Source of the DNA: Burkholderiales bacterium | GTDB taxonomy: Bacteria > Pseudomonadota > Gammaproteobacteria > Burkholderiales > SG8-39 | Assembly: GCA_025458245.1 (NCBI GenBank) | Contig: JALOSW010000005.1 | Coordinates: 1 to 37,552 of the forward strand | DNA: 37,552 nucleotides | Direction of reading: 5' to 3' | Part shown: positions 14,500-22,231 of the stretch, piece after piece | Position numbering within the stretch: the stretch's first letter is position 1 | How the letters are laid out: each line of letters starts with the position of its first letter | Notes under the pieces: generated by a model | Databases searched by the model: none | Told to the model about the DNA's origin: nothing | The model's input: the letters and a program-made list of their open reading frames with translations, nothing else | Position numbers and translations under genes: made by a program

Positions 14500-16149
14500 A
14501 TGACCGACCGCTACGAGGAGATCTACCGCGCGTTCCGGTGGGAGGTCCCGGAGCGATTCAACATCGCCGCCGCGTGCTGCGGCCGGTGGGCGGCCGAGCG
14601 GCATCGCTTCTGCCTCTACTGGGAAGACGAATCGGGCGCGACAGGGGCATACACCTACTGGGACATCCAGCAGCAGGCGAATCGCCTCGCGAATGCGCTC
14701 GTTGCGCTGGGGGTCGAGCGAGGTGACCGCGTGGCAATCCTGCTCCCGCAGCGTCCCGAGACGGTCGTGGCGCACGTGGCCTGCTATCAGATGGGCGCGG
14801 TGGCGATGCCGCTGTCGATCCTTTTCGGCCCGGACGCGCTCGAGTATCGCCTCGCGAACAGCGATGCCGTGGTGGCGATCGCCGATCCGGCTTCGCTGCC
14901 GAACCTCCTTCCGATCCGCGACCGGCTCCCGGACCTCCAGCACGTCATCGGCGTCGCGGGCGCGCGGGAGTCGGGCGTACTCGAGTGGGACAGCCTGCTC
15001 GCGAAGGCGTCCCGACGCTTCGCCCCGGTCGACACGCTCGCCGAGGATCCGGCGGTCCTGATCTACACGAGCGGCACGACCGGGCCGCCGAAGGGCGCGC
15101 TCGTGCCGCACCGCGCGATGATCGGCAACATGCCGGGGTTCGTCTATTCGCACGACGAGTTCCCGCGGCCGGGCGATCTGTTCTGGTCTCCTGCCGACTG
15201 GGCGTGGACCGGCGGGCTCATGGACGCTCTCCTGCCGACGATGTATTTCGGCTACCCGATCGTCGGCTTCCGGGGACGGTTCGACGCGGAGCGGGCGTTC
15301 GGCCTCATGGAGAAGTACGGCGTACGAAACACGTTCCTTTTCCCGACTGCGCTCAAAATGATGATGAAGGCGGTCGCGAAGCCGCGCACCCGCTACGACC
15401 TCGCGCTGCGCTCGATCATGAGCGCGGGAGAAGCGGTCGGGGAGACGGTTTTCGCGTGGGCGCGCGAGGAACTGGGCGTCGTCGTGAACGAGATGTTCGG
15501 GCAGACGGAGATGAACTACATCGTCGGCAACTCGCAGACGCTTTGGCCTGCCAAGCCGGGTTCGATGGGTCGTCCGTATCCCGGGCATCGCGTCGCCGTC
15601 ATCGACGACGAGGGCGTCGAGCTGCCGGCCGGCGAGATCGGCGAAGTCGCCGTGAACCGCCGCGATCTCCACGGCGACGCCGATGCCGTGTTCTTCACCG
15701 GCTACTGGAAGAACGAGAAGGCGACGCGCGCGAAGTTCACCGGCGACTGGTGCCGGACGGGCGATCTCGCGACGCGCGACGCGGACGGTTACCTCTGGTA
15801 TCAGGGGCGCGCGGACGACGTGTTCAAGGCCGCAGGCTACCGCATCGGGCCCGCGGAGATCGAGAACTGCCTCGTGAAGCATGCCGCGGTCGCGAATGCG
15901 GCGGTCGTGCCGAGCCCGGACCCGGAGCGCGGCGCAGTGGTGAAGGCGTTCATCGTGCTCACGCCGGGCCACGTGCCGAGCACGGCGCTCGAAGACGAGA
16001 TCCGGGCGCATGTGCGCGGCCGCCTCGCGCCATACGAGTATCCGAAGGAGATCGAATTCATCGAGGCGCTGCCGATGACGACCACCGGCAAGGTGCAGCG
16101 CCGCGTGCTGCGGGAGCTGGAAGTCAAGCGCAAGGGAGGCGGACAGTGA
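14500..16149 (+). CDS. Acyl-CoA synthetase (ACSM-like, AMP-forming)
   Basis: 549 aa. Activates a carboxylic acid to its CoA thioester through an acyl-AMP. The P-loop YTSGTTGPPKGA is at about 188-199, NEMFGQTEMNY (A5-type motif) near 334, GRADDVFKAAGYRIGP (hinge and A8) near 436, and the adenylation lysine in TTTGKVQRR near 531. The N-terminal domain (YRAFRWEVPERFNIAAACCGRWA) resembles medium-chain acyl-CoA synthetases (ACSM) rather than acetyl-CoA synthetase. The chain length of the substrate cannot be read. RBS GGGAGAAGGG precedes the ATG. The adjacent class III sirtuin could deacylate the catalytic lysine. Confidence 0.92.
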   Translation: MTDRYEEIYRAFRWEVPERFNIAAACCGRWAAERHRFCLYWEDESGATGAYTYWDIQQQANRLANALVALGVERGDRVAILLPQRPETVVAHVACYQMGAVAMPLSILFGPDALEYRLANSDAVVAIADPASLPNLLPIRDRLPDLQHVIGVAGARESGVLEWDSLLAKASRRFAPVDTLAEDPAVLIYTSGTTGPPKGALVPHRAMIGNMPGFVYSHDEFPRPGDLFWSPADWAWTGGLMDALLPTMYFGYPIVGFRGRFDAERAFGLMEKYGVRNTFLFPTALKMMMKAVAKPRTRYDLALRSIMSAGEAVGETVFAWAREELGVVVNEMFGQTEMNYIVGNSQTLWPAKPGSMGRPYPGHRVAVIDDEGVELPAGEIGEVAVNRRDLHGDADAVFFTGYWKNEKATRAKFTGDWCRTGDLATRDADGYLWYQGRADDVFKAAGYRIGPAEIENCLVKHAAVANAAVVPSPDPERGAVVKAFIVLTPGHVPSTALEDEIRAHVRGRLAPYEYPKEIEFIEALPMTTTGKVQRRVLRELEVKRKGGGQ

Positions 16150-16234
16150 TGGATTGCGCTGCACGCGGAGGGTCGCCGGATCTCCGCGGCAGCATCGGGG
16201 CGGCGGGCCGGGATTTTGCGACGGGAGCAGGCTG

Positions 16235-17527
16235 ATGCGCCTGCCGGAGAATCACGCGGCGCGCTTCGTTCTGACCAACGAAGTGCACGCACGGCCGTAT
16301 GAGGCACTCGAGCCGCCCGAACGAGCGTTCTACCTCGCCGTGATGGTCGAGCCGGACGAGCGTGCGCGCGAGCGCGCGCATGTCCTTGCCCTTTGCGAGC
16401 GTTACGGCGTGGACGCGCCATCGGCGGAGGCGATCCACTTCAGCGTCGATTGCGGTCCGTTCCGTCTGCGCTGGGAGCGGCACAGCGAATTCACCACCTA
16501 CACCGTGTTCGCGTGCGGCGACGCGGGCGAGCCGTTCGCACTGCCCGCGTCGGCGTCGGCGCCATCGGAGTGGCTCGGCGCGATTCCGGGCCGGACGCTC
16601 GTCGCGGCCCACGCCGCCCTGATGTCGCGCGACTGGCCGCTGCCGCCCCCTGCGGGGATCGCCGCGCTGTTCGCGGGCAACACCGTCGTGGGCGCCGAGA
16701 TCGGCGACGGCGCGGGGGTCGCGTTCACTGATTTTCGCGTGCACGCCGACGGGACGAGCCGGTTCCTGGTCGTGGATCGGGGGCTGTCGCGCCGCCAGGC
16801 GGGCCGCATGCTTCAGCGTTTGTTCGAGATCGAGACATATCGCGTGCTGGCGCTGCTTGCGCTGCCGATCTCGCGCGACGCGGGCCCGGAGCTCGCGGCC
16901 CTCGAGCGGCGGCTCGCGGAACTGACGGCGACGCTGGCGGAGCCCGTGGACAGCGACGAGAAGCTGCTCGACGAGCTCACGCGGCTCGCAGCCCGGGGCG
17001 AGCGGCTGATCGCCTCTTCCCGCTATCGCTTCGGCGCGGCGCGTGCCTATTACGACATCGTCGAGCGGCGCATCGCGGAGCTTCGCGAGCGACGCCTGCC
17101 CGGCACGCAGACGATCGAAGAGTTCATGAAGCGCCGGCTTGCGCCCGCCCTGGCGACCATCGAATCGGTCGGCCGCCGCGAGCTCGAACTTTCGGAACGG
17201 GTTGCCCGGGCGAGCCGGCTCCTCTCGACACGCGTCGACGTCGCGCGCGAGCGCCAGAACCAGCAACTGCTTGCCTCGATGGACCGGCGCGCGAAGCTGC
17301 AGCTGCGGCTGCAGGAGACGGTCGAGGGGCTCTCGGTGGCGGCGATCACCTACTACGTGGTCGGCCTGGTGGGATACGGCGCGAAGGCGCTCAAGGCCTG
17401 GGGCATCGCCCTCGACCCGGACATCGCGATGGGTGCCGCGATTCCCGTGGTCGCCGTCATCGCAGCGCTCGGGGTGCGGCATGTCCGTCGCGCGGTCGTG
17501 AAGGCCGAGCGAAGCGACGCGCTGTGA
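16235..17527 (+). CDS. DUF3422 family membrane protein
   Basis: 430 aa. The opening NHAARFVLTNEVHARPYEALEPPERAFYLA is characteristic of the DUF3422 family, of unknown function. A large N-terminal soluble region is followed by a long helical, charged region (about 225-360, likely coiled coil) and two transmembrane helices at about 365-410 (AITYYVVGLVGYGAKAL and AAIPVVAVIAALGV), with a short basic tail. The gene begins 85 nt after the acyl-CoA synthetase, and its last codons overlap the SemiSWEET start by 4 nt (GTGA). The RBS GGGAG supports the ATG at 16235; earlier in-frame starts lack one. Confidence 0.85.
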   Translation: MRLPENHAARFVLTNEVHARPYEALEPPERAFYLAVMVEPDERARERAHVLALCERYGVDAPSAEAIHFSVDCGPFRLRWERHSEFTTYTVFACGDAGEPFALPASASAPSEWLGAIPGRTLVAAHAALMSRDWPLPPPAGIAALFAGNTVVGAEIGDGAGVAFTDFRVHADGTSRFLVVDRGLSRRQAGRMLQRLFEIETYRVLALLALPISRDAGPELAALERRLAELTATLAEPVDSDEKLLDELTRLAARGERLIASSRYRFGAARAYYDIVERRIAELRERRLPGTQTIEEFMKRRLAPALATIESVGRRELELSERVARASRLLSTRVDVARERQNQQLLASMDRRAKLQLRLQETVEGLSVAAITYYVVGLVGYGAKALKAWGIALDPDIAMGAAIPVVAVIAALGVRHVRRAVVKAERSDAL

Positions 17528-17796
17528 ACGCCGCGGACGCCCTCGGGCTCTTCGCGGGTGCGCTCACGACGCTCGCGTTCGTGCCGCAGGTGATCCGGGT
17601 GTGGCGCACCCGGTCCGCCCGCGATCTCTCGCTCGCCTCGTTCGCGATCTTCACGGCGGGCGTCGCGCTGTGGCTCGTCTACGGGCTCCTGATCGGAGCG
17701 CTGCCCGTCATCTTGGCGAACGCCGTCACGCTCGTACTGGCCGGAGCGATCCTCGCGATGAAAGTCCGGTTCGACCGCGCGCGAAAGCGCCGCTGA
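17524..17796 (+). CDS. SemiSWEET-type transporter
   Basis: 90 aa, GTG start overlapping the stop of the DUF3422 gene. Three hydrophobic helices with the PQ motif FVPQVIRVWRTRSARDLS in the first (P21-Q22) and a second-helix FAIFTAGVALWLVYG fit the SemiSWEET family, which form dimers that move sugars or similar small molecules. The basic C-terminal tail (KVRFDRARKRR) puts that end in the cytoplasm. The tight overlap with DUF3422 suggests coupled translation. The substrate is unknown. Confidence 0.88.
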   Translation: MNAADALGLFAGALTTLAFVPQVIRVWRTRSARDLSLASFAIFTAGVALWLVYGLLIGALPVILANAVTLVLAGAILAMKVRFDRARKRR

Positions 17797-17807
17797 GTCT
17801 CGCGGCG

Positions 17808-18242
17808 TCAGAGGTTCTTGACGAGGATCTTGCCGTCTGCTTCGGCGACGACCGTGCCTTCCTGATTGCGGCACACGCCTGTCAGGATCACGAGCCCGCC
17901 GCCGTGCTTGGGCTTGTCCTTGCGGTCGGTGATCGTCCAGGTGGTGGTCAACGTGTCGCCCGGGCGCACCGGCGCCTTGAAGTGGCAGCAGTGCTCCACA
18001 TAGGCGATCGCCGTCGTGTGAAAGAACATGCCCACGGGCGCCGAGACCAGCGCGCTCGTGAACGGCCCGTGCAGGATGCGTCCGCCGAAGCGCGAGCCGC
18101 GCGCATGCTGTTCGTCCACGTGCAGCGGATTGAAATCGCCGAAGAGGCCCGCGGCCATCACCAGGTGCGTCTCGGTGACCGTGAGACCCGACGAGAACGA
18201 ATCGCCGACCTTGACCTCGTTGTAGCCCTTGCCCGGAAACAT
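17808..18242 (-). CDS. MaoC-like hydratase/dehydratase
   Basis: 144 aa hot-dog fold. The catalytic hydratase-2 pair is Asp36 and His41 in GDFNPLHVD, with GRILHGPFTSALVSAPVG after it, as in R-specific enoyl-CoA hydratases. It should add water to a trans-2-enoyl-CoA or a related substrate; which pathway is not clear. The gene is convergent with the SemiSWEET gene, 11 nt between stops. Upstream of the ATG, the Shine-Dalgarno GGAGGAC lies in one arm of a perfect 6-bp hairpin, which may limit translation. Confidence 0.88.
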   Translation of the reverse strand: MFPGKGYNEVKVGDSFSSGLTVTETHLVMAAGLFGDFNPLHVDEQHARGSRFGGRILHGPFTSALVSAPVGMFFHTTAIAYVEHCCHFKAPVRPGDTLTTTWTITDRKDKPKHGGGLVILTGVCRNQEGTVVAEADGKILVKNL

Positions 18243-18249
18243 CGCTGGC

Positions 18250-18266
18250 GTCCTCCGCGAGAGGAC
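18250..18266 (-). promoter_or_regulatory. Hairpin holding the Shine-Dalgarno of the maoC-like gene
   Basis: On the minus strand GTCCTC, loop TCGCG, GAGGAC forms a 6-bp stem, and the right arm contains the ribosome-binding sequence, 7 nt before the ATG at 18242. Folding would hide the SD, so a thermosensor or protein-binding control is possible. Confidence 0.5.
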
Positions 18267-18310
18267 CGCATTCTTTCAGAAGGTCCCGAGGGGAACAAGG
18301 CCGGACGCGA

Positions 18311-18319
18311 TGCTAGACT
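18311..18319 (+). promoter_or_regulatory. Extended -10 promoter of maiA
   Basis: TGcTAGACT is an extended -10 (TGnTAnnnT), 32 nt before the ATG at 18352; predicted start point about 18326. No -35 needed or seen. Confidence 0.5.
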
Positions 18320-18351
18320 CCGCGCCTCCCGAACCGCAGCGGGCGCCCGCC

Positions 18352-18990
18352 ATGAAGCTCTACACCTACTTCCGCTCGTCGGCCTCGTACCGGGTTCGCA
18401 TCGCGCTTGCGCTCAAAGGGCTCGCGCACGAGTCCGTATTCGTGAACCTGCCCAAGGCCGAGCATCAGTCGGACGCCTACCGTGCCGTCAACCCGCAGGC
18501 GCTCGTGCCGAGCCTGGACGACGGCGGACACGTTTTGGTGCAGTCGCTCGCGATCATGGAGTATCTCGACGAGGCCTACCCCGAGCCGCCGATCATGCCG
18601 CCCGCTCCGCTCGATCGGGCGTACGTGCGGGCAGTGGCGCAGATCGTCGCCTGCGAGATCCATCCATTGAACAATCTGCGGACCCTCAAGCACATCCGCG
18701 CCGCCTATCGGCTCGACGACGATGGCGTGAACGCGTGGTACCGGCACTGGATCGCCGCCGGGCTCGGATCGCTCGAGCGCTACCTCGTGGCGGCGGGGCG
18801 CGCGGGGCTCTATGCGTTCGGCGACATGGTGACTCTCGCCGACTGCTGCCTCGTGCCGCAGATCTTCAACGCGAAGCGATTCGAGTGCGATCTTGCATCG
18901 TATCCGACGGTGATGCGCGTCTTCGGCCAGTGCATGAAGCTCGCCGCGTTCGAGAGCACGCAGCCGGCGAAGCAGCCCGACGCCGTCTGA
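18352..18990 (+). CDS. maiA: Maleylacetoacetate isomerase (zeta-class GST)
   Basis: 212 aa. Isomerises maleylacetoacetate to fumarylacetoacetate with glutathione, late in tyrosine/homogentisate or gentisate breakdown. The glutathione site SSASYRVRIALALKG at residues 9-23 is diagnostic, with NPQALVPSL and QSLAIMEYL further on. No homogentisate dioxygenase or hydrolase is beside it, so the enzyme acts here as a stand-alone gene. The ATG at 18352 is chosen because earlier in-frame starts overlap the extended -10 box and the sequence from MKLYTYF is the family's normal N-terminus. Confidence 0.92.
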   Translation: MKLYTYFRSSASYRVRIALALKGLAHESVFVNLPKAEHQSDAYRAVNPQALVPSLDDGGHVLVQSLAIMEYLDEAYPEPPIMPPAPLDRAYVRAVAQIVACEIHPLNNLRTLKHIRAAYRLDDDGVNAWYRHWIAAGLGSLERYLVAAGRAGLYAFGDMVTLADCCLVPQIFNAKRFECDLASYPTVMRVFGQCMKLAAFESTQPAKQPDAV

Positions 18991-19006
18991 TCGGCGGCCG
19001 CGACCT

Positions 19007-19048
19007 TCGATCCAGATCAAGTGCGGCCGGGGCGGGGTCCGCTAGACT
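19007..19048 (+). promoter_or_regulatory. FNR/ANR-like site with a -10 box
   Basis: TCGAT-CCAG-ATCAA (19007-19020) differs by one base from the FNR consensus TTGAT-N4-ATCAA. TAGACT (19043-19048) would set a start point near 19055, putting the site's centre at -41.5, the class II activation position. The promoter points towards the antisense strand of the tRNA and on to the protoporphyrinogen oxidase gene. Confidence 0.45.
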
Positions 19049-19087
19049 CGGGGCCGTTCGGGTGTTCGGCGGGATGGGCCGCGCCGC

Positions 19088-19163
19088 TGGCGCCCCGGAG
19101 ACGAATCGAACGTCCGACCTGCCCCTTAGGAGGGGGCTGCTCTATCCACTGAGCTACCGGGGC
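19088..19163 (-). tRNA. tRNA-Arg (anticodon CCT)
   Basis: Read on the minus strand from 19163: acceptor stem GCCCCGG pairs with CCGGGGC; D arm GCTC/GAGC; anticodon stem GCCCC/GGGGC with loop CTCCTAA, anticodon CCT, which reads AGG; 5-nt variable loop; T arm GGACG/CGTCT with loop TTCGATT. The discriminator base is G, and CCA is encoded at 19090-19088. AGG is a rare codon in such GC-rich genomes. Confidence 0.96.
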
Positions 19164-19175
19164 GCGAGAGCGCGC

Positions 19176-19181
19176 ATTCTA
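19176..19181 (-). promoter_or_regulatory. -10 box of the tRNA-Arg gene
   Basis: TAGAAT on the minus strand, about 13 bp before the mature tRNA 5' end. No clear -35. Confidence 0.4.
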
Positions 19182-19242
19182 CGCGAGTCGTCTGCGGCAA
19201 ACCGCGCGCGGCGCGCGGCGATCGAGGTTGAGTGACGCAAAC

Positions 19243-20634
19243 ATGAACGGAACAGAAAGGCTCGATGCGATCGTCGCGGGCGCCGGCATTTCGGGGCTCA
19301 CCACCGCATGGGAGCTCCACCGCGCCGGCTATCGCGTCCGGGTGTTGGAAGCGGGGTCCCGCCCGGGCGGCGCGATCGGCACGACGCGGGAGGCGGGTGC
19401 ACTGGTCGAGGCCGGGCCCAATTCGATGCTCGAAACCTCGCCGTTGATCGCCAGGCTCGTCGGCGAAGTGGGGCTCGGCGGCGAGCGCGTCGAGGCCAAC
19501 GCGGCGGCCAAGAAGCGCTTCATCCTGCGCGGCGGCCGGCTCGTCCCGGTGCCGACATCCCCCGGCGCGTTCTTCTCGACGCCGCTTTTCTCGGCGGGGA
19601 CGAAGCTCGCGCTCCTGCGCGAGCCGTTCGTGGCGCGCTACGCCGGTGACGCCGAGGAGACGGTTGCAAGCTTCGTCCGCCGGCGCCTCGGACCGGAATT
19701 CCTCGACTACGCGATCAACCCGTTCGTGGCTGGCGTGTACGCGGGCGACCCCGAGCGCCTGAGCGTGAAGGCGGCCTTTCCCCGGCTCGCCGACCTCGAA
19801 GCGAACTACGGGAGCCTGATCCGCGGCGCGATCCTCGGCGCGCGCGAGCGAAAGCGCAACCCGGAGAAGTCGAAGCAGACGGCTGCGATGATGTCGTTTC
19901 GCGAAGGCATGCAGAGTCTGACCGACGCCATCGCCCGGCGCCTGCCTGCGGTCGACACGGGCTCCCGCGTCGTTGCGTATCGCCGCGAGACGGATGGAAC
20001 GTTCGTCGTCTCGGTCGAAGGCGGCGGCGGTGCGGCGGAGGTCCGGTCGCGCGCGCTCGTGCTGTCGATGCCCGCCGATCCGACCGCCTCCCTGATCGCG
20101 CCGCACTCGCAGGACGCCGCGGACGCGCTGCGCGCGATCCCGTACCCGCCGGTCGCATCGGTGGTGATCGTGTTCGACCGCGCCCGCGTGGCGCATCCGC
20201 TGGACGGATTCGGGTTTCTCGTGCCCGAGAAGGAGAAGCGCCGCATCCTGGGAACGATTTTCTCGAGCACGCTGTTCGCAAACCGCGCGCCCGAGGATCG
20301 CGTCGTGCTCACGACGTTCGTCGGCGGCACGCGCCAGCCCGAGATGGCGCTGCAGGACGACGCGGCCCTTGTCGCGACCGTGAAGGACGAGCTGGCACAG
20401 CTGGTCGGCGCGAAGGGCGACCCCATGGCGGTGCGTGTAAGCCGCTGGGCGCGCGCGATCCCGCAGTACAACCTCGGACATCTCGACCGCGTCGCGCGCG
20501 TCGAGCGGCTCTCGGAGACGCAGACGGGGCTCTTCTTCTGTGCCAACTGGCGCGGCGGCATTTCCGTCGGCGACTGCATCAAGTCGGCATACGGCAGCGC
20601 GGAGCGGGTTGCGCGCTATCTCGGCGCGCGCTGA
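19243..20634 (+). CDS. hemG: Protoporphyrinogen oxidase, oxygen-dependent (HemY type)
   Basis: 463 aa. Oxidises protoporphyrinogen IX to protoporphyrin IX, the next-to-last step of haem synthesis. The N-terminal FAD-binding fold is clear (AIVAGAGISGLTTAWELHRAG, then EAGSRPGGAIGT), followed by EAGPNSMLET, the substrate domain with FVAGVYAGDPERLSVKAAFPRL, and a C-terminal FCANWRGGISVGDCIKSAYGSAERVA. It belongs to the eukaryotic-like HemY/PPOX class, not the flavodoxin-like HemG of E. coli. ATG at 19243 is used; a TTG at 19228 would add five residues but has no usable ribosome site. The stop codon is 1 nt from the convergent GIDE-like gene. Confidence 0.92.
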   Translation: MNGTERLDAIVAGAGISGLTTAWELHRAGYRVRVLEAGSRPGGAIGTTREAGALVEAGPNSMLETSPLIARLVGEVGLGGERVEANAAAKKRFILRGGRLVPVPTSPGAFFSTPLFSAGTKLALLREPFVARYAGDAEETVASFVRRRLGPEFLDYAINPFVAGVYAGDPERLSVKAAFPRLADLEANYGSLIRGAILGARERKRNPEKSKQTAAMMSFREGMQSLTDAIARRLPAVDTGSRVVAYRRETDGTFVVSVEGGGGAAEVRSRALVLSMPADPTASLIAPHSQDAADALRAIPYPPVASVVIVFDRARVAHPLDGFGFLVPEKEKRRILGTIFSSTLFANRAPEDRVVLTTFVGGTRQPEMALQDDAALVATVKDELAQLVGAKGDPMAVRVSRWARAIPQYNLGHLDRVARVERLSETQTGLFFCANWRGGISVGDCIKSAYGSAERVARYLGAR

Positions 20635-20635
20635 G

Positions 20636-21535
20636 TCAGTCGATTCCGAGAGCGACGAGCGCGCCGATCATCGCGCCGAAGAAGACGGCGAGGTGGATCC
20701 ACGCCCACCCGTAGTACTTGCGGTTCAGCTTGTCGGGATCCAGGTTGGAAAGCAGGAAAAGGCGGCCGTCGGCCGGCCTGCGGAGGCAGTCGACGCCAGG
20801 CAGGGCGCGCTCTTCGGCATGGGTCCGGTCGATCTCGCGCTTCGCCTGCGCGCGCGCGAGCGCCCACTCCCTGAACGACAGTTCGCCGTCGCGGTCGAGA
20901 TCGAACCGCGCAAGGAGCTGCGGCCGGTCGTGCTTCCAGTCGGCGAGCAGCGCGCCGACATCGCGTCCGCGGTCGAGCGCCGCGCCCGCTCCGCCTAGCG
21001 TTGCGAACTCTCCGAGCGCGTACAGCGGATCGCCCTCGCGCACGAGCCATTCGGTGTAGCGGCGATCTCCCCGGGTCCAGGTGTCGTATGCGGCCGGCAG
21101 CACCTCGGCGCCTTCCGGATCCACCACGCAGGCGCCGGTCTCGTCGCGCAGGACGAAGGGCTCCTCGCTCTCGCCTTCCTCGATGGTGGTCCAGCCCTTG
21201 CGGTCGCTGCGCCGTTCTTGCACGCGGTATCGATACCAGCAGCAGGGCAGGGTCGACAGGCGCGCCAGCACGCGGATGCCCGGCCGGTTCTCCGCGCGAC
21301 CCGCGAGTTCCGCGTATCCCTGCGCGGCCGATGCGATCTGCGAGGTCGGCGTGTCCGCGATCGCACGCCAGCGGCGATAGGCGCCGATCCAGGCGGCGAA
21401 GCTGAGCGCTGCCACGGCGGCGAAGATGAAGGCCCAGGCCGCGGGCTCGCCGAGATGCAACCCGACGACGAGGAGCGCGAGCTGCGTGCCAGAGGTCAGG
21501 AGGGCGGCGTACCGGCGCCGCAGCTGCACCACCAT
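20636..21535 (-). CDS. GIDE-like membrane protein with EF-hand
   Basis: 299 aa. Two N-terminal membrane helices (about 9-28 and 32-52) and two near the C-terminus (about 275-298) frame a cytoplasmic part. The central segment YRYRVQERRSDRKGWTTIEEGESEEPFVLRDETGACVVDPEGAEV matches the BAM/GIDE domain found in bacterial homologues of the eukaryotic MULAN/GIDE ubiquitin ligase; the RING finger is absent, so a ligase role is not implied. Residues 212-223 (DLDRDGELSFRE) are a canonical EF-hand calcium loop inserted in this version. It lies 19 nt downstream of lemA; the two are often neighbours and may act together at the membrane. Confidence 0.82.
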   Translation of the reverse strand: MVVQLRRRYAALLTSGTQLALLVVGLHLGEPAAWAFIFAAVAALSFAAWIGAYRRWRAIADTPTSQIASAAQGYAELAGRAENRPGIRVLARLSTLPCCWYRYRVQERRSDRKGWTTIEEGESEEPFVLRDETGACVVDPEGAEVLPAAYDTWTRGDRRYTEWLVREGDPLYALGEFATLGGAGAALDRGRDVGALLADWKHDRPQLLARFDLDRDGELSFREWALARAQAKREIDRTHAEERALPGVDCLRRPADGRLFLLSNLDPDKLNRKYYGWAWIHLAVFFGAMIGALVALGID

Positions 21536-21554
21536 CCGCGGCAGGCGCCGGCCG

Positions 21555-22127
21555 CTATCGGCCGAACAGCGCCTTCACGTCGACGTCTGTCTTTTCGACG
21601 GCGTCGAACTCGAGGAGCTTCGCCGGCCCGAAGCCGAACATGCGCGCGACGATCGCATCCGGGAACTGCTCGACGCGCACGTTGTTGACGTTCACCGCCT
21701 CGTTGTAGAGCTCGCGGCGGTCGGCGATCGCGTTCTCGAGCTGGCTGATGCGGTTCTGCAACTGCATGAAGCTCTCGTTCGCTTTCAGCTCGGGGTAGGA
21801 TTCCGCGACGGCGAACAGCGCGCCGAGACTCGTGCGGAGCATCGACTCCGCGGGGCCGAGCGCGCCGATGTCCTGTTTCTCCCTCGCGGCCTGCACCAGG
21901 CCGCGTGCGCGCACGACCTTCTCGAGCGTCTCCTGCTCGAACTGCTTGTACTGCTTTGCCGTCTCGACGAGCTTGGGGATCTCGTCGTGGCGCTGCTTGA
22001 GCAGCACGTCGATGTTCGACCACGCGCGCGCTACCGCGTGCTTCACGCCGACGAGGCCGTTGTAGACCATGATGCCGTAGACGGCGACGACGGCAAGGGT
22101 GGCGACGAGGATCACGAGCGCGGCCAT
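21555..22127 (-). CDS. lemA: LemA family protein
   Basis: 190 aa. One N-terminal membrane helix (about 2-24), followed by a long helical bundle with the family blocks YNGLVGVKHAVARAWSNIDVLLKQRHDEIPKLV, TLEKVVRAR and YNEAVNVNNVRVEQFPDAIVARMFGF. The LemA family is common in bacteria, and the helices probably face the periplasm. Function not established. The SD GGAGG lies 7 nt before the ATG at 22127 and within a small hairpin CCCTC-CCG-GAGGG (22144-22132). A longer upstream frame lacks family similarity. It precedes the GIDE-like gene. Confidence 0.93.
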   Translation of the reverse strand: MAALVILVATLAVVAVYGIMVYNGLVGVKHAVARAWSNIDVLLKQRHDEIPKLVETAKQYKQFEQETLEKVVRARGLVQAAREKQDIGALGPAESMLRTSLGALFAVAESYPELKANESFMQLQNRISQLENAIADRRELYNEAVNVNNVRVEQFPDAIVARMFGFGPAKLLEFDAVEKTDVDVKALFGR

Positions 22128-22131
22128 GCGG

Positions 22132-22144
22132 CCCTCCGGGAGGG
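22132..22144 (-). promoter_or_regulatory. Hairpin containing the lemA Shine-Dalgarno
   Basis: CCCTC, loop CCG, GAGGG on the minus strand; the right arm is the ribosome-binding site, 4 nt before the ATG. The stem is only 5 bp, so any effect is likely modest. Confidence 0.35.
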
Positions 22145-22202
22145 GATTCGATGCGCGCGGGATTATGGGATAGGTCCCGCGCCGCCACCGAGGTGATTCC
22201 GC

Positions 22203-22208
22203 TAAAAT
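22203..22208 (+). promoter_or_regulatory. -10 box ahead of the 63-aa membrane peptide gene
   Basis: TAAAAT in GC-rich surroundings, 23 nt before the GTG at 22232. No clear -35. Confidence 0.35.
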
Positions 22209-22231
22209 CGGGGCATTCTCGAGGCAAGCAG

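Noticed and set aside
19228-19242. TTG start for the protoporphyrinogen oxidase
   Set aside because: It adds five residues without a suitably spaced ribosome site. Kept only as an alternative.
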